From Acetivibrio cellulolyticus CD2 (GTDB taxonomy: Bacteria > Bacillota > Clostridia > Acetivibrionales > Acetivibrionaceae), in the NCBI RefSeq assembly GCF_000179595.2, contig NZ_JH556653.1, positions 399,964 to 463,963 of the forward strand: 64,000 nt of DNA, in the 5' to 3' direction. The notes under the pieces are model-generated. The model searched no databases. It had not been told where the DNA came from and worked only from the letters and a program-made list of their open reading frames with translations. The translations under genes and the position numbers were made by a program. Positions 1 through 8,806 of the stretch are shown piece after piece (positions within the stretch are counted from its first letter, which is position 1; every line of letters begins with the position of its first letter).

Positions 1-534
1 TTAGTAGTTTTCTTTTCTCACTTCAAAGAAGCTTTTTGGATGTGCGCAGACAGGACAAACCTCAGGAGCTTTCTTCCCCATTACAAGATGACCGCAGTTA
101 CGGCATTCCCACATGGTTTCTTCTGCTTTTTCAAATACCTTTTGCATTTCAATATTCTTAAGAAGCGCACGGTATCTTTCCTCGTGAGCCTTCTCTATTT
201 TTGCAACCATTCTGAACTGAGCGGCAAGTGCAGTAAAGCCTTCTGCTTCTGCATCCTTTGCAAATCCTTCATACATATCAGTCCATTCATAGTTTTCACC
301 TTCTGCTGCATGAAGAAGATTAGCCGCTGTGTCTCCGAGTTCACCAAGCGCCTTGAACCATAGTTTTGCGTGTTCTTTTTCATTGTTTGCGGTTTCTTCA
401 AATATTGCTGCAATTTGCTCGTAGCCTTCTTTTTTTGCAACAGATGCAAAGTATGTGTACTTGTTCCTTGCCTGTGATTCACCAGCAAATGCCGCTGCAA
501 GATTTTTCTCCGTTTTTGTTCCTTTAATATTCAT
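1..534 (-). CDS. rbr: Rubrerythrin, copy 1
   Basis: Complete 177-aa rubrerythrin; the TAA stop occupies bases 1-3. The N-terminal four-helix diiron domain (about residues 1-135) carries the family's ExxH pairs ([19 protein letters not shown]). The C-terminal rubredoxin-type Fe(SCys)4 domain shows CRNCG and CPVCAHPK. In anaerobes such proteins reduce hydrogen peroxide to water in the cytoplasm using NAD(P)H-derived electrons. The ATG at 534 follows AAAGGAG. A second copy at 35800-36336 differs at only a few residues, but this copy has no perR neighbour and I see no PerR box in the 95 bases upstream, so its control may differ. Confidence 0.97.
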   Translation of the reverse strand: MNIKGTKTEKNLAAAFAGESQARNKYTYFASVAKKEGYEQIAAIFEETANNEKEHAKLWFKALGELGDTAANLLHAAEGENYEWTDMYEGFAKDAEAEGFTALAAQFRMVAKIEKAHEERYRALLKNIEMQKVFEKAEETMWECRNCGHLVMGKKAPEVCPVCAHPKSFFEVRKENY

Positions 535-630
535 GTTTTTTCTCCTTTATTTTCATTATTTATATCAATCCTTCTCCAGAATTTCCTTCTGAAGATTTTT
601 ACTAAGTGAAGCCAAAACTCCTAATTTATA

Positions 631-1041
631 TTAATGCCCCTTTTTCTTTTCCTTCTTTTTTTCCTGCCTTTTTTCAAACTTAAGCTGATCCCACTCCTTA
701 CGTTTTTCCTTAGAGGTCTTTTTCTGTTCCTGTTTTCGAGCTTCATGCTCCAATTTTATTGCTTGCTGTGCTTTGGTGCCAATACCTGAATCCGAAGTTT
801 CTTTCCTAACTTTTCGTTGAAGTCGCTTTGGGTTTATCCTTTTTTCTGATTCAAAGTCAACTCTAATAGGTCTGCTGAACTTAAGCTTATAATAGTTTTC
901 AAGAACAAAAGCATAGACCTCGTAATCCTTTGGCTCAGCCCCAAAAACAACTCTTGAAGTTTCCAGCAAACCTTCGTCAATCCTTTCAAATACTCCAACC
1001 CAAAAAGGGTCATCAAAATAGACCGTCAATTTAGCATTCAT
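631..1041 (-). CDS. yjdF: YjdF family protein (DUF2992), riboswitch-controlled
   Basis: A 136-aa protein starting MNAKLTVYFDDPFW at 1041, just after AGGAGG at 1047-1052. A longer reading from 1155 is possible but would run through the structured leader, so the shorter start is chosen. The N-terminal half is a compact conserved domain; the C-terminal 60 residues are extremely Lys/Glu-rich (EKKKEKKKGH end), which suggests nucleic-acid or ribosome contact. Known yjdF genes lie behind the yjdF (azaaromatic-responsive) riboswitch, as here. The biochemical role of the protein is not established. It is monocistronic, with its own promoter at 1203-1232. Confidence 0.88.
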   Translation of the reverse strand: MNAKLTVYFDDPFWVGVFERIDEGLLETSRVVFGAEPKDYEVYAFVLENYYKLKFSRPIRVDFESEKRINPKRLQRKVRKETSDSGIGTKAQQAIKLEHEARKQEQKKTSKEKRKEWDQLKFEKRQEKKKEKKKGH

Positions 1042-1061
1042 TTTACTTCCTCCTGTAAGTT

Positions 1062-1183
1062 TACTTTCAAGAGAATGGACAACCCCAGGAGGGCAGGTTA
1101 CTGACAGGATATCCTGCATCCGGACTACCAACCGGGAAGCATGGGCGAGCAGCAAGCTTAGCTTGCGACCAGCCCGGATCGTG
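1062..1183 (-). ncRNA. yjdF-type riboswitch leader
   Basis: The 5' leader of yjdF is GC-rich against its surroundings and highly structured. Read on the minus strand it has an outer ATCCGG...CCGGAT helix, a GCAAGC-TAA-GCTTGC hairpin, a second CCCGG segment followed by GTTGGTAGT, a CAGGATATCCTG hairpin and a CCTGCCCTCC stretch near the ribosome site. These parts, and the position directly upstream of yjdF, match what I remember of the yjdF motif, which senses azaaromatic compounds. Boundaries are approximate. Control is likely at translation, since no terminator hairpin with a U-run is seen. Confidence 0.8.
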
Positions 1184-1202
1184 TTTTTATCTCTCTACAT
1201 TA

Positions 1203-1232
1203 ATTATAGCTAATTTTACCTGAATAAGTCAA
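1203..1232 (-). promoter_or_regulatory. Promoter of yjdF
   Basis: Minus-strand -35 TTGACT (1227-1232), 18-bp spacer, -10 TATAAT (1203-1208). Transcription would begin about 15-20 bases upstream of the structured leader. Confidence 0.8.
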
Positions 1233-1342
1233 AAATTCCTTTAGTCAAAGCACTGCTATAATCTGTCTCGAAATATCTTTATGTAAAAAGTTTTGTCTCT
1301 ATGATTCTCTCACTTATTCACGTTTTCCTGCTCATTTTGTAT

Positions 1343-2167
1343 TTAAATTTGAATTTCCATTCCTGTTGCCAGATATTTAATATTTTCATTCATAGCTTTT
1401 TTCAAAATTGAGTATGCCTCAAGTCCTGTACAATGGCATGTGTAATAATCAGAACCTGTTGAATTGAGCTTTTTGGCAATATCTTCGACTAATTCAGCCG
1501 CTTCAGGTATTTGCGTGTTTGGGTTATACAAATGAAATCCGCTTATAATCAGATCCATATCTCTACCTTTAAGAGATGTCGCATGATTAACTATGTTGAC
1601 TATCCCTTTATGTGCACACCCTGCTATTAAATACTGCTTGCCGCCTTCAGTTATAATCAGGCTTTGTTCATGTTCAAAGGTATCCTCTTTAATACCTTCT
1701 TCAGTTTCCATCAATAAGGTTTTATTTGACAGGGAAAAAAGCTTATTCCCTTTAACCCCTGCAAATAATTCCAGCTCATCATCAATTTTCAGGTATCCGA
1801 TATTAAAAACCAATCTATCATTTGATTTTAACGCTTCATCCAATCCAATATTGTCTCTTGTGTCCTCTGTTCTCAAGGAATAATGTTTGTCAAAAGCTTT
1901 TTCCTGTAAATATATTTTTGCCTTATCATTTATTTTTAAGAATTCCGAAAGTCCACCACCATGATCATAATGCCCATGGGATATAATTACAGTATCTACC
2001 TGTAACAAGTCAATCTTCATTTTGGCCGCATTTTCGATAAATAAGTCCTTCTGCCCCAAATCAAACAAAAGCTTATGCGCTTTGGTTTCAATGTATAAAC
2101 TAAGGCCATGTTCGCACTTGTAATTATCTGATATTGATGTGTTTTCAACCAGAGTTTTTACAATCAT
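1343..2167 (-). CDS. Metallo-beta-lactamase-fold hydrolase
   Basis: About 274 aa of the MBL superfamily, closest by eye to the group annotated as dihydropterin-ribofuranosyl-aminobenzene phosphate synthase-like proteins. The metal site is HGHYDHGGG (near residue 68); a later HCTGLEAY and GFHLYNP fit the remaining ligands. Cytoplasmic, no signal peptide. I place the start at the ATG at 2167 (MIVKTL), 12 bases after AAAGGA, rather than the TTG at 2176. It is the last gene of a tetR-zinc-ribbon-MBL operon. The 117 bases before it encode nothing certain, though a short in-frame peptide ending IAERMNAEI suggests a worn gene end. Substrate unknown. Confidence 0.85.
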   Translation of the reverse strand: MIVKTLVENTSISDNYKCEHGLSLYIETKAHKLLFDLGQKDLFIENAAKMKIDLLQVDTVIISHGHYDHGGGLSEFLKINDKAKIYLQEKAFDKHYSLRTEDTRDNIGLDEALKSNDRLVFNIGYLKIDDELELFAGVKGNKLFSLSNKTLLMETEEGIKEDTFEHEQSLIITEGGKQYLIAGCAHKGIVNIVNHATSLKGRDMDLIISGFHLYNPNTQIPEAAELVEDIAKKLNSTGSDYYTCHCTGLEAYSILKKAMNENIKYLATGMEIQI

Positions 2168-2292
2168 AAATAACAAATTTCCTTTCGAATAGATATAAAA
2201 TCAGCAATCATTTAAATTTCTGCATTCATTCGTTCAGCAATTTTAATTTCATCCCTTGTGGCAACTAGTTTTTTTCACCTTTCAGTAAATGC

Positions 2293-2532
2293 CTAACAAT
2301 CCTTCCATGCTGGCAACTTCGCCATCATTCCTATTGCTGCTTTCTGTGCTGCCTTCTCATCTAACCCCTGAGTTTTAATTATAAACCCTGTCATCCCCTT
2401 CAACTTTTCATCATAATTTTGCATTGTACCGTCAGGCTTTGTACAGTATTTGCAATATTCCTTACTTTCATCACCCATAGCAAAATCTTCTTTTGTTTTC
2501 ATTGGCATACCACATGCAATACATGTCTTCAT
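2293..2532 (-). CDS. Small zinc-ribbon protein
   Basis: A 79-aa protein with CIACGMPM and CKYCTKP knuckles, matching the putative zinc-ribbon family found alone or attached to regulators in clostridia. The C-terminal 35 residues are helical (GLDEKAAQKAAIGMMAKL). It starts 16 bases after the tetR stop, so the two are almost certainly cotranscribed. It may act as a small adaptor or metal-binding partner of the regulator or of the MBL protein downstream; no catalytic motif is visible. Confidence 0.8.
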   Translation of the reverse strand: MKTCIACGMPMKTKEDFAMGDESKEYCKYCTKPDGTMQNYDEKLKGMTGFIIKTQGLDEKAAQKAAIGMMAKLPAWKDC

Positions 2533-2548
2533 ATTTATTAACCCCTTT

Positions 2549-3136
2549 CTATTTTGAAATCAGATTTATAAAGTGGTCGATTAGTTGTTTGCCGTAACTT
2601 TCTAAAACCGAACCTTCAGGTGTAAATAAATCGCTGTTGACTAAGTAGTGATGTACCAGTCCTATCCATGTATTAAAAAGAAGAGCAACAGGCATTGAAC
2701 GTATTTTACCAGCTTCCATCTCCCGATCAGCGACTTGGCTAATATGAAATGAAATAGCAGACTGTATCATAATTAATGAATTCCGTGAGCTTTCATTCAG
2801 TAATCTGCCTTCTGAAGCTAAGCGTGTATAAAACCCCTCATGCTCACTTAATCCTTTAACATGAGCTTCAAGTACCTCCTTGATACCACAGTTCTCACTC
2901 ACAAGTTCATGAAGCCGCTTGGTAATGCGCATGCCGAATTCCTCAATTACAGCATCCAAGAGAATCTCGCGAGTGGGGAAATGGACAAATATCGTTCCGT
3001 GGGATACTTTTGCAGCAATTGCAATATCCGAAGTCCTCGCCGTTGTCAGACCCTCCTTAGCAAATTGGTTAAGTGCCACGTCGATAATAAGCTGCTTTGT
3101 ATTCTCCTTCTGTTGTTGTCTTTGCGACTTTATCAT
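2549..3136 (-). CDS. TetR/AcrR family regulator
   Basis: About 195 aa. The N-terminal HTH (residues about 10-55) reads as a typical TetR domain: ALNQFAKEGLTTARTSDIAIAAKVSHGTIFVHFPTREILLDAVIEEF. The C-terminal all-helical ligand domain is divergent. I choose the ATG at 3136 (MIKSQRQQQ), preceded by GGGAG at good spacing; the ORF could extend five codons further. The promoter holds a perfect palindrome (3157-3170), so autoregulation of this gene and the two downstream is likely. Confidence 0.92.
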   Translation of the reverse strand: MIKSQRQQQKENTKQLIIDVALNQFAKEGLTTARTSDIAIAAKVSHGTIFVHFPTREILLDAVIEEFGMRITKRLHELVSENCGIKEVLEAHVKGLSEHEGFYTRLASEGRLLNESSRNSLIMIQSAISFHISQVADREMEAGKIRSMPVALLFNTWIGLVHHYLVNSDLFTPEGSVLESYGKQLIDHFINLISK

Positions 3137-3156
3137 TTCACTTACTCCCAACTCAT

Positions 3157-3170
3157 TGAGTATATACTCA
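3157..3170. promoter_or_regulatory. Probable TetR operator palindrome
   Basis: A perfect 14-bp palindrome, TGAGTATATACTCA, lies 20 bases upstream of the tetR start and overlaps a TATAAT-like -10 on the minus strand (3171-3176). A third half-site (ACTCA) abuts it at 3151-3155. Position and symmetry fit binding by the regulator encoded immediately downstream. Confidence 0.7.
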
Positions 3171-3220
3171 TTATAAATAAACTTGGGATCACTGTCAATA
3201 TGGAATGTACAAGGTTTATA

Positions 3221-3268
3221 GCAAAATAAAAAACTGCCATTGTATCAACGACAGTCTTTCTAATTTGG
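3221..3268. repeat. Dispersed repeat (copy 1), likely IS terminus
   Basis: A 48-bp segment beginning GCAAAATAAAAAACTGCC recurs almost exactly at 45673-45719, the latter upstream of a broken IS1182-type transposase. It contains an imperfect hairpin around TATCA, similar to other hairpins at 27966-27993 and 46619-46646. It probably marks a worn insertion-sequence end. A related AT-rich stretch continues to about 3340 and resembles 28015-28075. Confidence 0.6.
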
Positions 3269-3361
3269 CTAATCACTCTGATTTTGGTACAATTTAGCGA
3301 TAATCCAATTCTGCTAAATTGTTTGACTAACACTTAAAAGCACCTATTTGCTATTTTCAAT

Positions 3362-4261
3362 TCAATTATTAAAACTTTTTAATTTCATGCTGCAATTAAT
3401 AATTTTACGCATATATTCCTTAGCTGAAGGCGTCGCAGCAAGCCCTCCCTCTCCTGTTTCCCTAAGCGAAACCGATATGGATTCTCCTACGCTTCTCATA
3501 GCATCAATCACCTCATCCGGAGGTATACTGCTTCTTACTCCGGCAATAGCCATATCAGAGCATGCTATGGCATTAACAGCACCCACCACATTTCTTTTTA
3601 CACACGGAACCTCAACAAGACCTGCAACCGGATCACATACCAGCCCTAACAGATTCTTCAAAGCCATTGCCGCAGCATGAGTTATGCACTCACTGCTCCC
3701 TCCATTCAAATAAGCCAATGCTCCTGCGGCCATAGCACTTGCAGAACCTATCTCAGCCTGGCAGCCGCCTGCTGCTCCTGAAATAAATGCCCTTACTGCA
3801 ATTACTTCTCCTATTCCAGCTGCTACGTACATTGATTCTACCATTTTGTCCAAGTCTATATTGTTCTGCCTCTCATAAGTCAGAAGTATGGCCGGGATTA
3901 CTCCACAAGAACCAGCAGTTGGAGCTGCAACGATCCTTTTCATACAGGCATTTGATTCGCTTATTTTGAGTGCCTTCGATATAACTTCACCAATAAAAGA
4001 ACCGCTGCAAAGTATTCCTTTTTCCAATGCAAGACTGAACTTGTTCCCATCATTTCCAACAAGTCCGCTTGCAGATTTAATGTCTGGATCATAACTGTTG
4101 TCACTGTGCTTCATGGACATATAAAGACTTTTCATTTTCCCCACGGATTCTTCGGCTGTAACCATCCTTTCACTTATATCATCTTCAAGTATTACTTCCC
4201 AGAAAGTTTTAGAGGTATCGTCACATCTTCTTACTATCTCATTTATTGAATTAAAACTCAT
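3362..4261 (-). CDS. sdaAA: L-serine dehydratase, alpha subunit
   Basis: A 299-aa iron-sulfur L-serine dehydratase alpha chain. It deaminates serine to pyruvate and ammonia with the beta subunit encoded just before it. Conserved features include SHxS-type serine-binding context at the N-terminus, APTAGSCGVIPAILL, the Cys-containing SAAGGCQAEIGSASAMAA, CDPVAGLVEVPCVKRN and the C-terminal GEGGLAATPSAKE. Three spaced cysteines for the [4Fe-4S] cluster are present. The ATG overlaps the beta-subunit end by 11 bases. It is the last gene of the long catabolic island, so it may draw pyruvate and ammonium from serine or serve as an independent module. Confidence 0.95.
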   Translation of the reverse strand: MSFNSINEIVRRCDDTSKTFWEVILEDDISERMVTAEESVGKMKSLYMSMKHSDNSYDPDIKSASGLVGNDGNKFSLALEKGILCSGSFIGEVISKALKISESNACMKRIVAAPTAGSCGVIPAILLTYERQNNIDLDKMVESMYVAAGIGEVIAVRAFISGAAGGCQAEIGSASAMAAGALAYLNGGSSECITHAAAMALKNLLGLVCDPVAGLVEVPCVKRNVVGAVNAIACSDMAIAGVRSSIPPDEVIDAMRSVGESISVSLRETGEGGLAATPSAKEYMRKIINCSMKLKSFNN

Positions 4262-4925
4262 TGTCCTCCTCCAAACTGAGGTATGTCACTTTAACAACAC
4301 CCTCCAATTTTCTCAGCCAGTCAAGTGATTCAAGCGGAACTTCCTGATCGCATTCAATTACCATTACAGCATTTCCGCCACGTTTATCCCTATATAGCTG
4401 CATAGCAGCAATATTAACGGATTTATGTCCCAACATTGAAGTAACTTCGGATACATGACCCGGCTGATCCATATTATGAACAATAAGTGTAGGATAAGTC
4501 GCACAAATGTTTGCATGCAATCCATCAATCTGACAAATCTTAATTGTACCTCCACCAAGTGAAGCTGCGACAACCTCAAGTTCCCGTCCATTTACCCCTT
4601 TAAGCTTAAGCATGACCGTATTCGGGTGTGCATCTTTCAACTCAATACCTGAAAAGCTATATTTCATGTCCCTTTCATCTGCAATTTGAAAGCTGTAAGG
4701 AATTCGCTCATCATCGGGCTTCATTCCAAGTAATCCTGCAATTAACGCTTTATCCGTTCCATGTCCTTTACCTGTCGCTAAAAAAGAGCCATGCAGTAAA
4801 ATATCAACAGATTGAATTTCATCCATTATCAGCTGTCTTGCATTAAATCCGATTTTTACTGCTCCTGCCGTATGAGAACTGGACGGCCCAACCATTACAG
4901 GTCCGATTATGTCGAAAATATTCAC
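4251..4925 (-). CDS. sdaAB: L-serine dehydratase, beta subunit
   Basis: A 224-aa beta chain starting with GTG (MNIFDIIGPVMVGPSSSHTAG), with GAGGTG upstream. The PSSSHTAGA loop is the substrate-binding signature. Residues about 145-220 form an ACT domain (YPTLIVHNMDQPGHVSEVTSMLG), which in this family usually binds serine and regulates activity. It overlaps sdaAA by 11 bases, implying translational coupling. It is separated from the alcohol dehydrogenase gene upstream by 103 bases without an obvious terminator. Confidence 0.95.
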   Translation of the reverse strand: MNIFDIIGPVMVGPSSSHTAGAVKIGFNARQLIMDEIQSVDILLHGSFLATGKGHGTDKALIAGLLGMKPDDERIPYSFQIADERDMKYSFSGIELKDAHPNTVMLKLKGVNGRELEVVAASLGGGTIKICQIDGLHANICATYPTLIVHNMDQPGHVSEVTSMLGHKSVNIAAMQLYRDKRGGNAVMVIECDQEVPLESLDWLRKLEGVVKVTYLSLEEDNEF

Positions 4926-5028
4926 AATTGCAACACCTCGTTTTTATCCATTTTTCCCACATCCTTGTTTCACTAATTGATCAACATATTTTAAAAATAG
5001 AATATTCACAGTTCCATAATAAATCGTA

Positions 5029-6177
5029 TCACATTGCTTTTTTGTATAACATTTCTATATCCGATGCGATACTTACTCTTGGATTAACTGCTATATTTCC
5101 GCTCTTCATTGCATCTGAAGCCATAAGTGGAATTTTATCTTCCGTCACACCAACACTGCTTAAATTTCCGGGAATGCCAAGAGATTCTATCAGTCTGCGT
5201 ATTTCATGAACAAGAGTATCCGGAGTGAAAAAGTCTGTATTTGTTTTTCCTTCCTTAATTAAGTTGTATATTTTCTCGTATTTCCCATTATCAGACAACG
5301 CATTGTATTCCAGAACTACAGGCATTAATATGGCATTTGCCACTCCATGTGGAACATTAAAAAAGCCTCCAAGAGGATGAGCCATTGCATGAACATTCCC
5401 AAGCCTTGCCCAGGAAAAAGCAATTCCAGCAAAATTACTTGCCATCATCATGGAACATGCTGCTTCCTCATTACTTCTGTCTGCAACAAATCTCCGGATA
5501 TTTTTGCCAATCAATTCCATGGACTTCTCAGCCATAGCATCGGTAAATGGAGATGCCACTTTGGATAAATATGCTTCAATAGCGTGGACAAGAGCATCAA
5601 TGCCGGTAGATGCCGCAACAAATGCCGGCAGTGACATAATAAGCTCCGGGTCCATAACTGCATAACATGGTATCAACTCATTGCTGGATACGGTAAATTT
5701 GTAATTTCGGGACTTGTCAGTAATAACCGCAAATGCAGTAGTTTCACTTCCTGTTCCTGCTGTCGTCGGAATCGCCAAAACCGGTACAATTTTGCTGGGT
5801 ACAAGATTTGAACCTTCATACTGAGTAATCTCACCACCATGTGCTGCAAGAATGCCTACCGCTTTTGCAACATCCATAGGACTGCCTCCGCCAAGTGCTA
5901 TAATTGCTTCTGCTTTGCTGTTCCTATAAATAGCCATAGCTGCATTTACTGTTTCAACTGACGGATTGGGTTCAACGTCTAAAAACTCTTCATGTTCTAT
6001 CCCTGATTTATCCAATATATCTGTAATGCGCTGAACTGTGCCAACCTTTTCAAGGTTTCTTCCAGATATAACCAAAAGTTTTTTTGCACCAATTTTCTCA
6101 ACTAATGATGACAGCTTTTTAATACTGCCTTTACCAAATACAATGTTCTGTGGAACTGAGAACATAAAATCTTGCAT
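5029..6177 (-). CDS. Iron-containing alcohol dehydrogenase
   Basis: A 382-aa group III Fe-dependent alcohol dehydrogenase. Visible motifs are the NAD-binding GGGSPMDVAKAVG, IPTTAGTGSETT, and the metal-binding region HAMAHPLGGFFNVPHGVANA. Start at the ATG at 6177 (MQDFMFSVP) with GGGAGG upstream; a start at 6195 would overlap the aminotransferase. Family members reduce aldehydes, including succinate semialdehyde (4-hydroxybutyrate dehydrogenase), lactaldehyde and butanal. Its place directly after a class III aminotransferase suggests it reduces the semialdehyde made by that enzyme, regenerating NAD+ during fermentation. The substrate is inferred, not seen. Confidence 0.93.
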   Translation of the reverse strand: MQDFMFSVPQNIVFGKGSIKKLSSLVEKIGAKKLLVISGRNLEKVGTVQRITDILDKSGIEHEEFLDVEPNPSVETVNAAMAIYRNSKAEAIIALGGGSPMDVAKAVGILAAHGGEITQYEGSNLVPSKIVPVLAIPTTAGTGSETTAFAVITDKSRNYKFTVSSNELIPCYAVMDPELIMSLPAFVAASTGIDALVHAIEAYLSKVASPFTDAMAEKSMELIGKNIRRFVADRSNEEAACSMMMASNFAGIAFSWARLGNVHAMAHPLGGFFNVPHGVANAILMPVVLEYNALSDNGKYEKIYNLIKEGKTNTDFFTPDTLVHEIRRLIESLGIPGNLSSVGVTEDKIPLMASDAMKSGNIAVNPRVSIASDIEMLYKKAM

Positions 6178-6179
6178 AG

Positions 6180-7418
6180 TTAATCTTCCTCCCAATTTAA
6201 GCTATGTGCCAGTATTTCATTTACCGCTTCATTAATAATTTTAAAAGCTTTGTCACAATCTTCTTTTGTCACTGTTAGCGGAGGAACCATTCGTATTATA
6301 TTGCTTCCAATTGCTGTGATCATAAGTTTTCTGTCAAAACATGCATGCTTTACATCAACACTGCTAATACCATCAAATTCAACACCAACTAACAGACCTT
6401 TTCCTCTTACTTCTTTTACTTTTGGAAGTGTTGTAAGTTTTTCCATAAAATACTCGCCCACTATTTTCGCATTTTCTGCAAGCTTCCTGTCGAGCAGTTC
6501 ACTAATTGCTGCATAAGACGCTGCACAGCAAACGGGGTTTCCACCATAAGTTGTTCCGTGGGATCCCACTGTAAAAGCTTTTGCGACTTCATCCGTAGCA
6601 CAAATGGCACCAATAGGCATCCCTCCTCCCATAGCCTTAGCCATAGAAATTATGTCCGCTTTTACTTCATAATGCATAAATGCCATTGTCTTTCCTGTTC
6701 TGCACCATCCAGTCTGAACTTCATCTAAAAGCAGCAGCATCCCTCTTTCATCACATAATTTTCGAAGGCCCTGAATAAATTCCGCTGTTGCAGGATTAAC
6801 GCCTCCTTCTCCCTGAATCGGTTCAATCATAACTGCTATCGTATTTTCATTGCAGGCATCCGTAAATTCCTGTAAGTTATTAAATTCCGCATAAGAAAAA
6901 CCTGGAAGAGTCGGCTTATAACCATACTGACATGAATTGTCAGGCTGGCCTGTAGCAGACAGAGAGCCGTATGTTCTTCCGTGAAAGCCCTTTTTAGCTG
7001 TTACAATATGGTATTTTTCAGGGCCATACTTTTCAGTTCCATATTTTCTAGCCAGTTTGATCATTGCTTCGTTTGCTTCAGTCCCGGTACTTTGAAAGAA
7101 AATCTTATCCATTCCGATTGTTTCACAGATTAATTTTGCAAGCATAGCCTGCGGAATAGTATATGGATAATTAAACGTATGTATGATATCTTCCGCTTGA
7201 TTCTTTATTGCTTCAATCACCTTTTCGTTACAGTTTCCGACACTGTTTACTGCAATTCCCCCATAAAAATCCAGATATTTCTCCCCATTTTCATCATATA
7301 AATATATACCTTTTGCAGTCTCTGCAATAAAATCAAATCTTTCGTAAGTCTCAATCATATACTTTTTGACGGTATCCTTAAGTTCCTTGCTTGTCATACC
7401 ACTATCTTTCAGTTTCAT
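6180..7418 (-). CDS. Class III (PLP) aminotransferase, ArgD/GABA type
   Basis: A 412-aa fold-type I class III aminotransferase. It shows STGTEANEAMIKLARK, KKGFHGRTYGSLSATG, EPIQGEGGVNPA, LLLDEVQTGWCRTGK and the PLP-lysine segment ISMAKAMGGGMPIGA. It is similar in layout to acetylornithine and 4-aminobutyrate aminotransferases; sequence alone does not separate these. It lies 2 bases before the alcohol dehydrogenase start and 45 bases after glnA, in one operon with a lactam/hydantoin-type hydrolase and an amide-type importer. An omega-amino acid is therefore a more likely substrate than acetylornithine. Start at ATG 7418, with GGGAGG nine bases upstream. Confidence 0.92.
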   Translation of the reverse strand: MKLKDSGMTSKELKDTVKKYMIETYERFDFIAETAKGIYLYDENGEKYLDFYGGIAVNSVGNCNEKVIEAIKNQAEDIIHTFNYPYTIPQAMLAKLICETIGMDKIFFQSTGTEANEAMIKLARKYGTEKYGPEKYHIVTAKKGFHGRTYGSLSATGQPDNSCQYGYKPTLPGFSYAEFNNLQEFTDACNENTIAVMIEPIQGEGGVNPATAEFIQGLRKLCDERGMLLLLDEVQTGWCRTGKTMAFMHYEVKADIISMAKAMGGGMPIGAICATDEVAKAFTVGSHGTTYGGNPVCCAASYAAISELLDRKLAENAKIVGEYFMEKLTTLPKVKEVRGKGLLVGVEFDGISSVDVKHACFDRKLMITAIGSNIIRMVPPLTVTKEDCDKAFKIINEAVNEILAHSLNWEED

Positions 7419-7463
7419 CGCAATTCCTCCCTTTAATTATTCATTTACAGGCTATTAACACCA

Positions 7464-8789
7464 TTAATAGTTCAGGTATTTATTCAATTCCCATGCTGCT
7501 ATGTTATTTCTGAATTCCTTCAATTCCTTTTTCTTGAGCTTCAAAAAGCATTTCAGAACATGCTGCCCAATCGCCTCTTTTATAACTTCATCCTTTTTCA
7601 ACTCTTTCAAGGCCTTTTCCAGATTGTCCGGCAAATTATCAATCCCCAGTTTTCTTCTTTCACTCTTCTTCATCTTAAATATGTTACTTGAGACCTGTTC
7701 AGGAGGTTCAGAGCATTTCTTTATTCCATCAAGTCCTGCTTTCAAACATGCTGCTAAAACAAGATAGGGATTGGCAGTTGGATCAGGTGACCTGAGTTCT
7801 ACCCTTGTTGCACAACCTCTTGACGCCGGCACTCTGATCAAAGGACTTCTGTTCTTACATGACCAGCATATATATACCGGTGCCTCATAACCTTTTATCA
7901 ACCTTTTGTATGAGTTGACAGTAGGATTGTTTATTGCTGTCATTGCTTTTATATGTTCCATTATTCCTGAAATAAAATAATATGCCTCCTGACTCAAGCC
8001 GTTGCCCTTAGGATCATTCCTGTCATAAAAAATATTCTGTCCGTCCTTCATCAAAGACATATTAATGTGTAAACCAGAACCATTCTCTCCTTCCAGAGGC
8101 TTTGGCATAAAGGTTGCACATAATCCGTATTTTTTTGCTATTGCCCGGACTGCAAGTTTAAAAGTCATGATATTGTCCGCAGCCTTAAGAGCATTACTGT
8201 ACTTGAAATCCACCTCATGTTGGCCCACTGCCACCTCATGGTGAGAAGTTTCAACTTCAAATCCCATCTTACTTAATACCAGACATATTTCACGCCTGAT
8301 ATCCCCTCCTAAATCAATGGGTTCCAAATCAAAGTAACCGGATTTGTCATGAGTTATATTTGTAGACATTCCAGATTCATCTGTATGAAATATAAAAAAC
8401 TCACATTCCGCACCAACCTGAAATATATATCCCATTTCCTCAGCTTCCTCAAGTGCCTTTTTCAATTGATACCTTGGATCCCCTTGAAATGGATATCCTT
8501 CCGGATCATATACATCACAAATAAGCCTTGCCACACGCTCTTCAGATGGTCTCCACGGTAATATTACAAATGTATCCAGATCAGGCCGCAAATACATATC
8601 GGATTCCTCAATCCTCACAAAACCTTCAATAGACGAGCCATCAAACATGATTTTATTATTAAACGCATTCTCCAATTGACTCTTAGTAATTGCGACATTT
8701 TTCAAGTGCCCTAAAATGTCAGTAAATTGCAGTCGAATAAATTGAACATCGTTATCATCAATCAACTTACAAATGGTTTCCATATCCAT
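7464..8789 (-). CDS. glnA: Glutamine synthetase, type I
   Basis: A 441-aa GSI (alpha-type length). It joins ammonium to glutamate using ATP. Conserved segments: MFDGSSIEGFVRIEESDMYLRPD, the metal/ATP region GENGSGLHINMSL, NPTVNSYKRL and the R-rich active site RSPDPTANPYLVLAA. It sits inside the amide/hydantoin catabolic operon, 17 bases after the second ABC ATPase gene, so it likely captures ammonium freed from the imported substrate rather than acting as the general assimilatory enzyme. No GlnR-type site was noticed near it. Confidence 0.96.
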   Translation of the reverse strand: MDMETICKLIDDNDVQFIRLQFTDILGHLKNVAITKSQLENAFNNKIMFDGSSIEGFVRIEESDMYLRPDLDTFVILPWRPSEERVARLICDVYDPEGYPFQGDPRYQLKKALEEAEEMGYIFQVGAECEFFIFHTDESGMSTNITHDKSGYFDLEPIDLGGDIRREICLVLSKMGFEVETSHHEVAVGQHEVDFKYSNALKAADNIMTFKLAVRAIAKKYGLCATFMPKPLEGENGSGLHINMSLMKDGQNIFYDRNDPKGNGLSQEAYYFISGIMEHIKAMTAINNPTVNSYKRLIKGYEAPVYICWSCKNRSPLIRVPASRGCATRVELRSPDPTANPYLVLAACLKAGLDGIKKCSEPPEQVSSNIFKMKKSERRKLGIDNLPDNLEKALKELKKDEVIKEAIGQHVLKCFLKLKKKELKEFRNNIAAWELNKYLNY

Positions 8790-8806
8790 AACTTAAAACC
8801 TCCATC

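Noticed and set aside
1042-1155. Upstream extension of the yjdF reading frame
   Set aside because: It runs through the structured leader, while a perfect ribosome site fits the start at 1041.
3362-8789. Arginine biosynthesis assignment (ArgD) for the aminotransferase
   Set aside because: No other arg gene is near; all neighbours are catabolic. The family alone does not decide the substrate.
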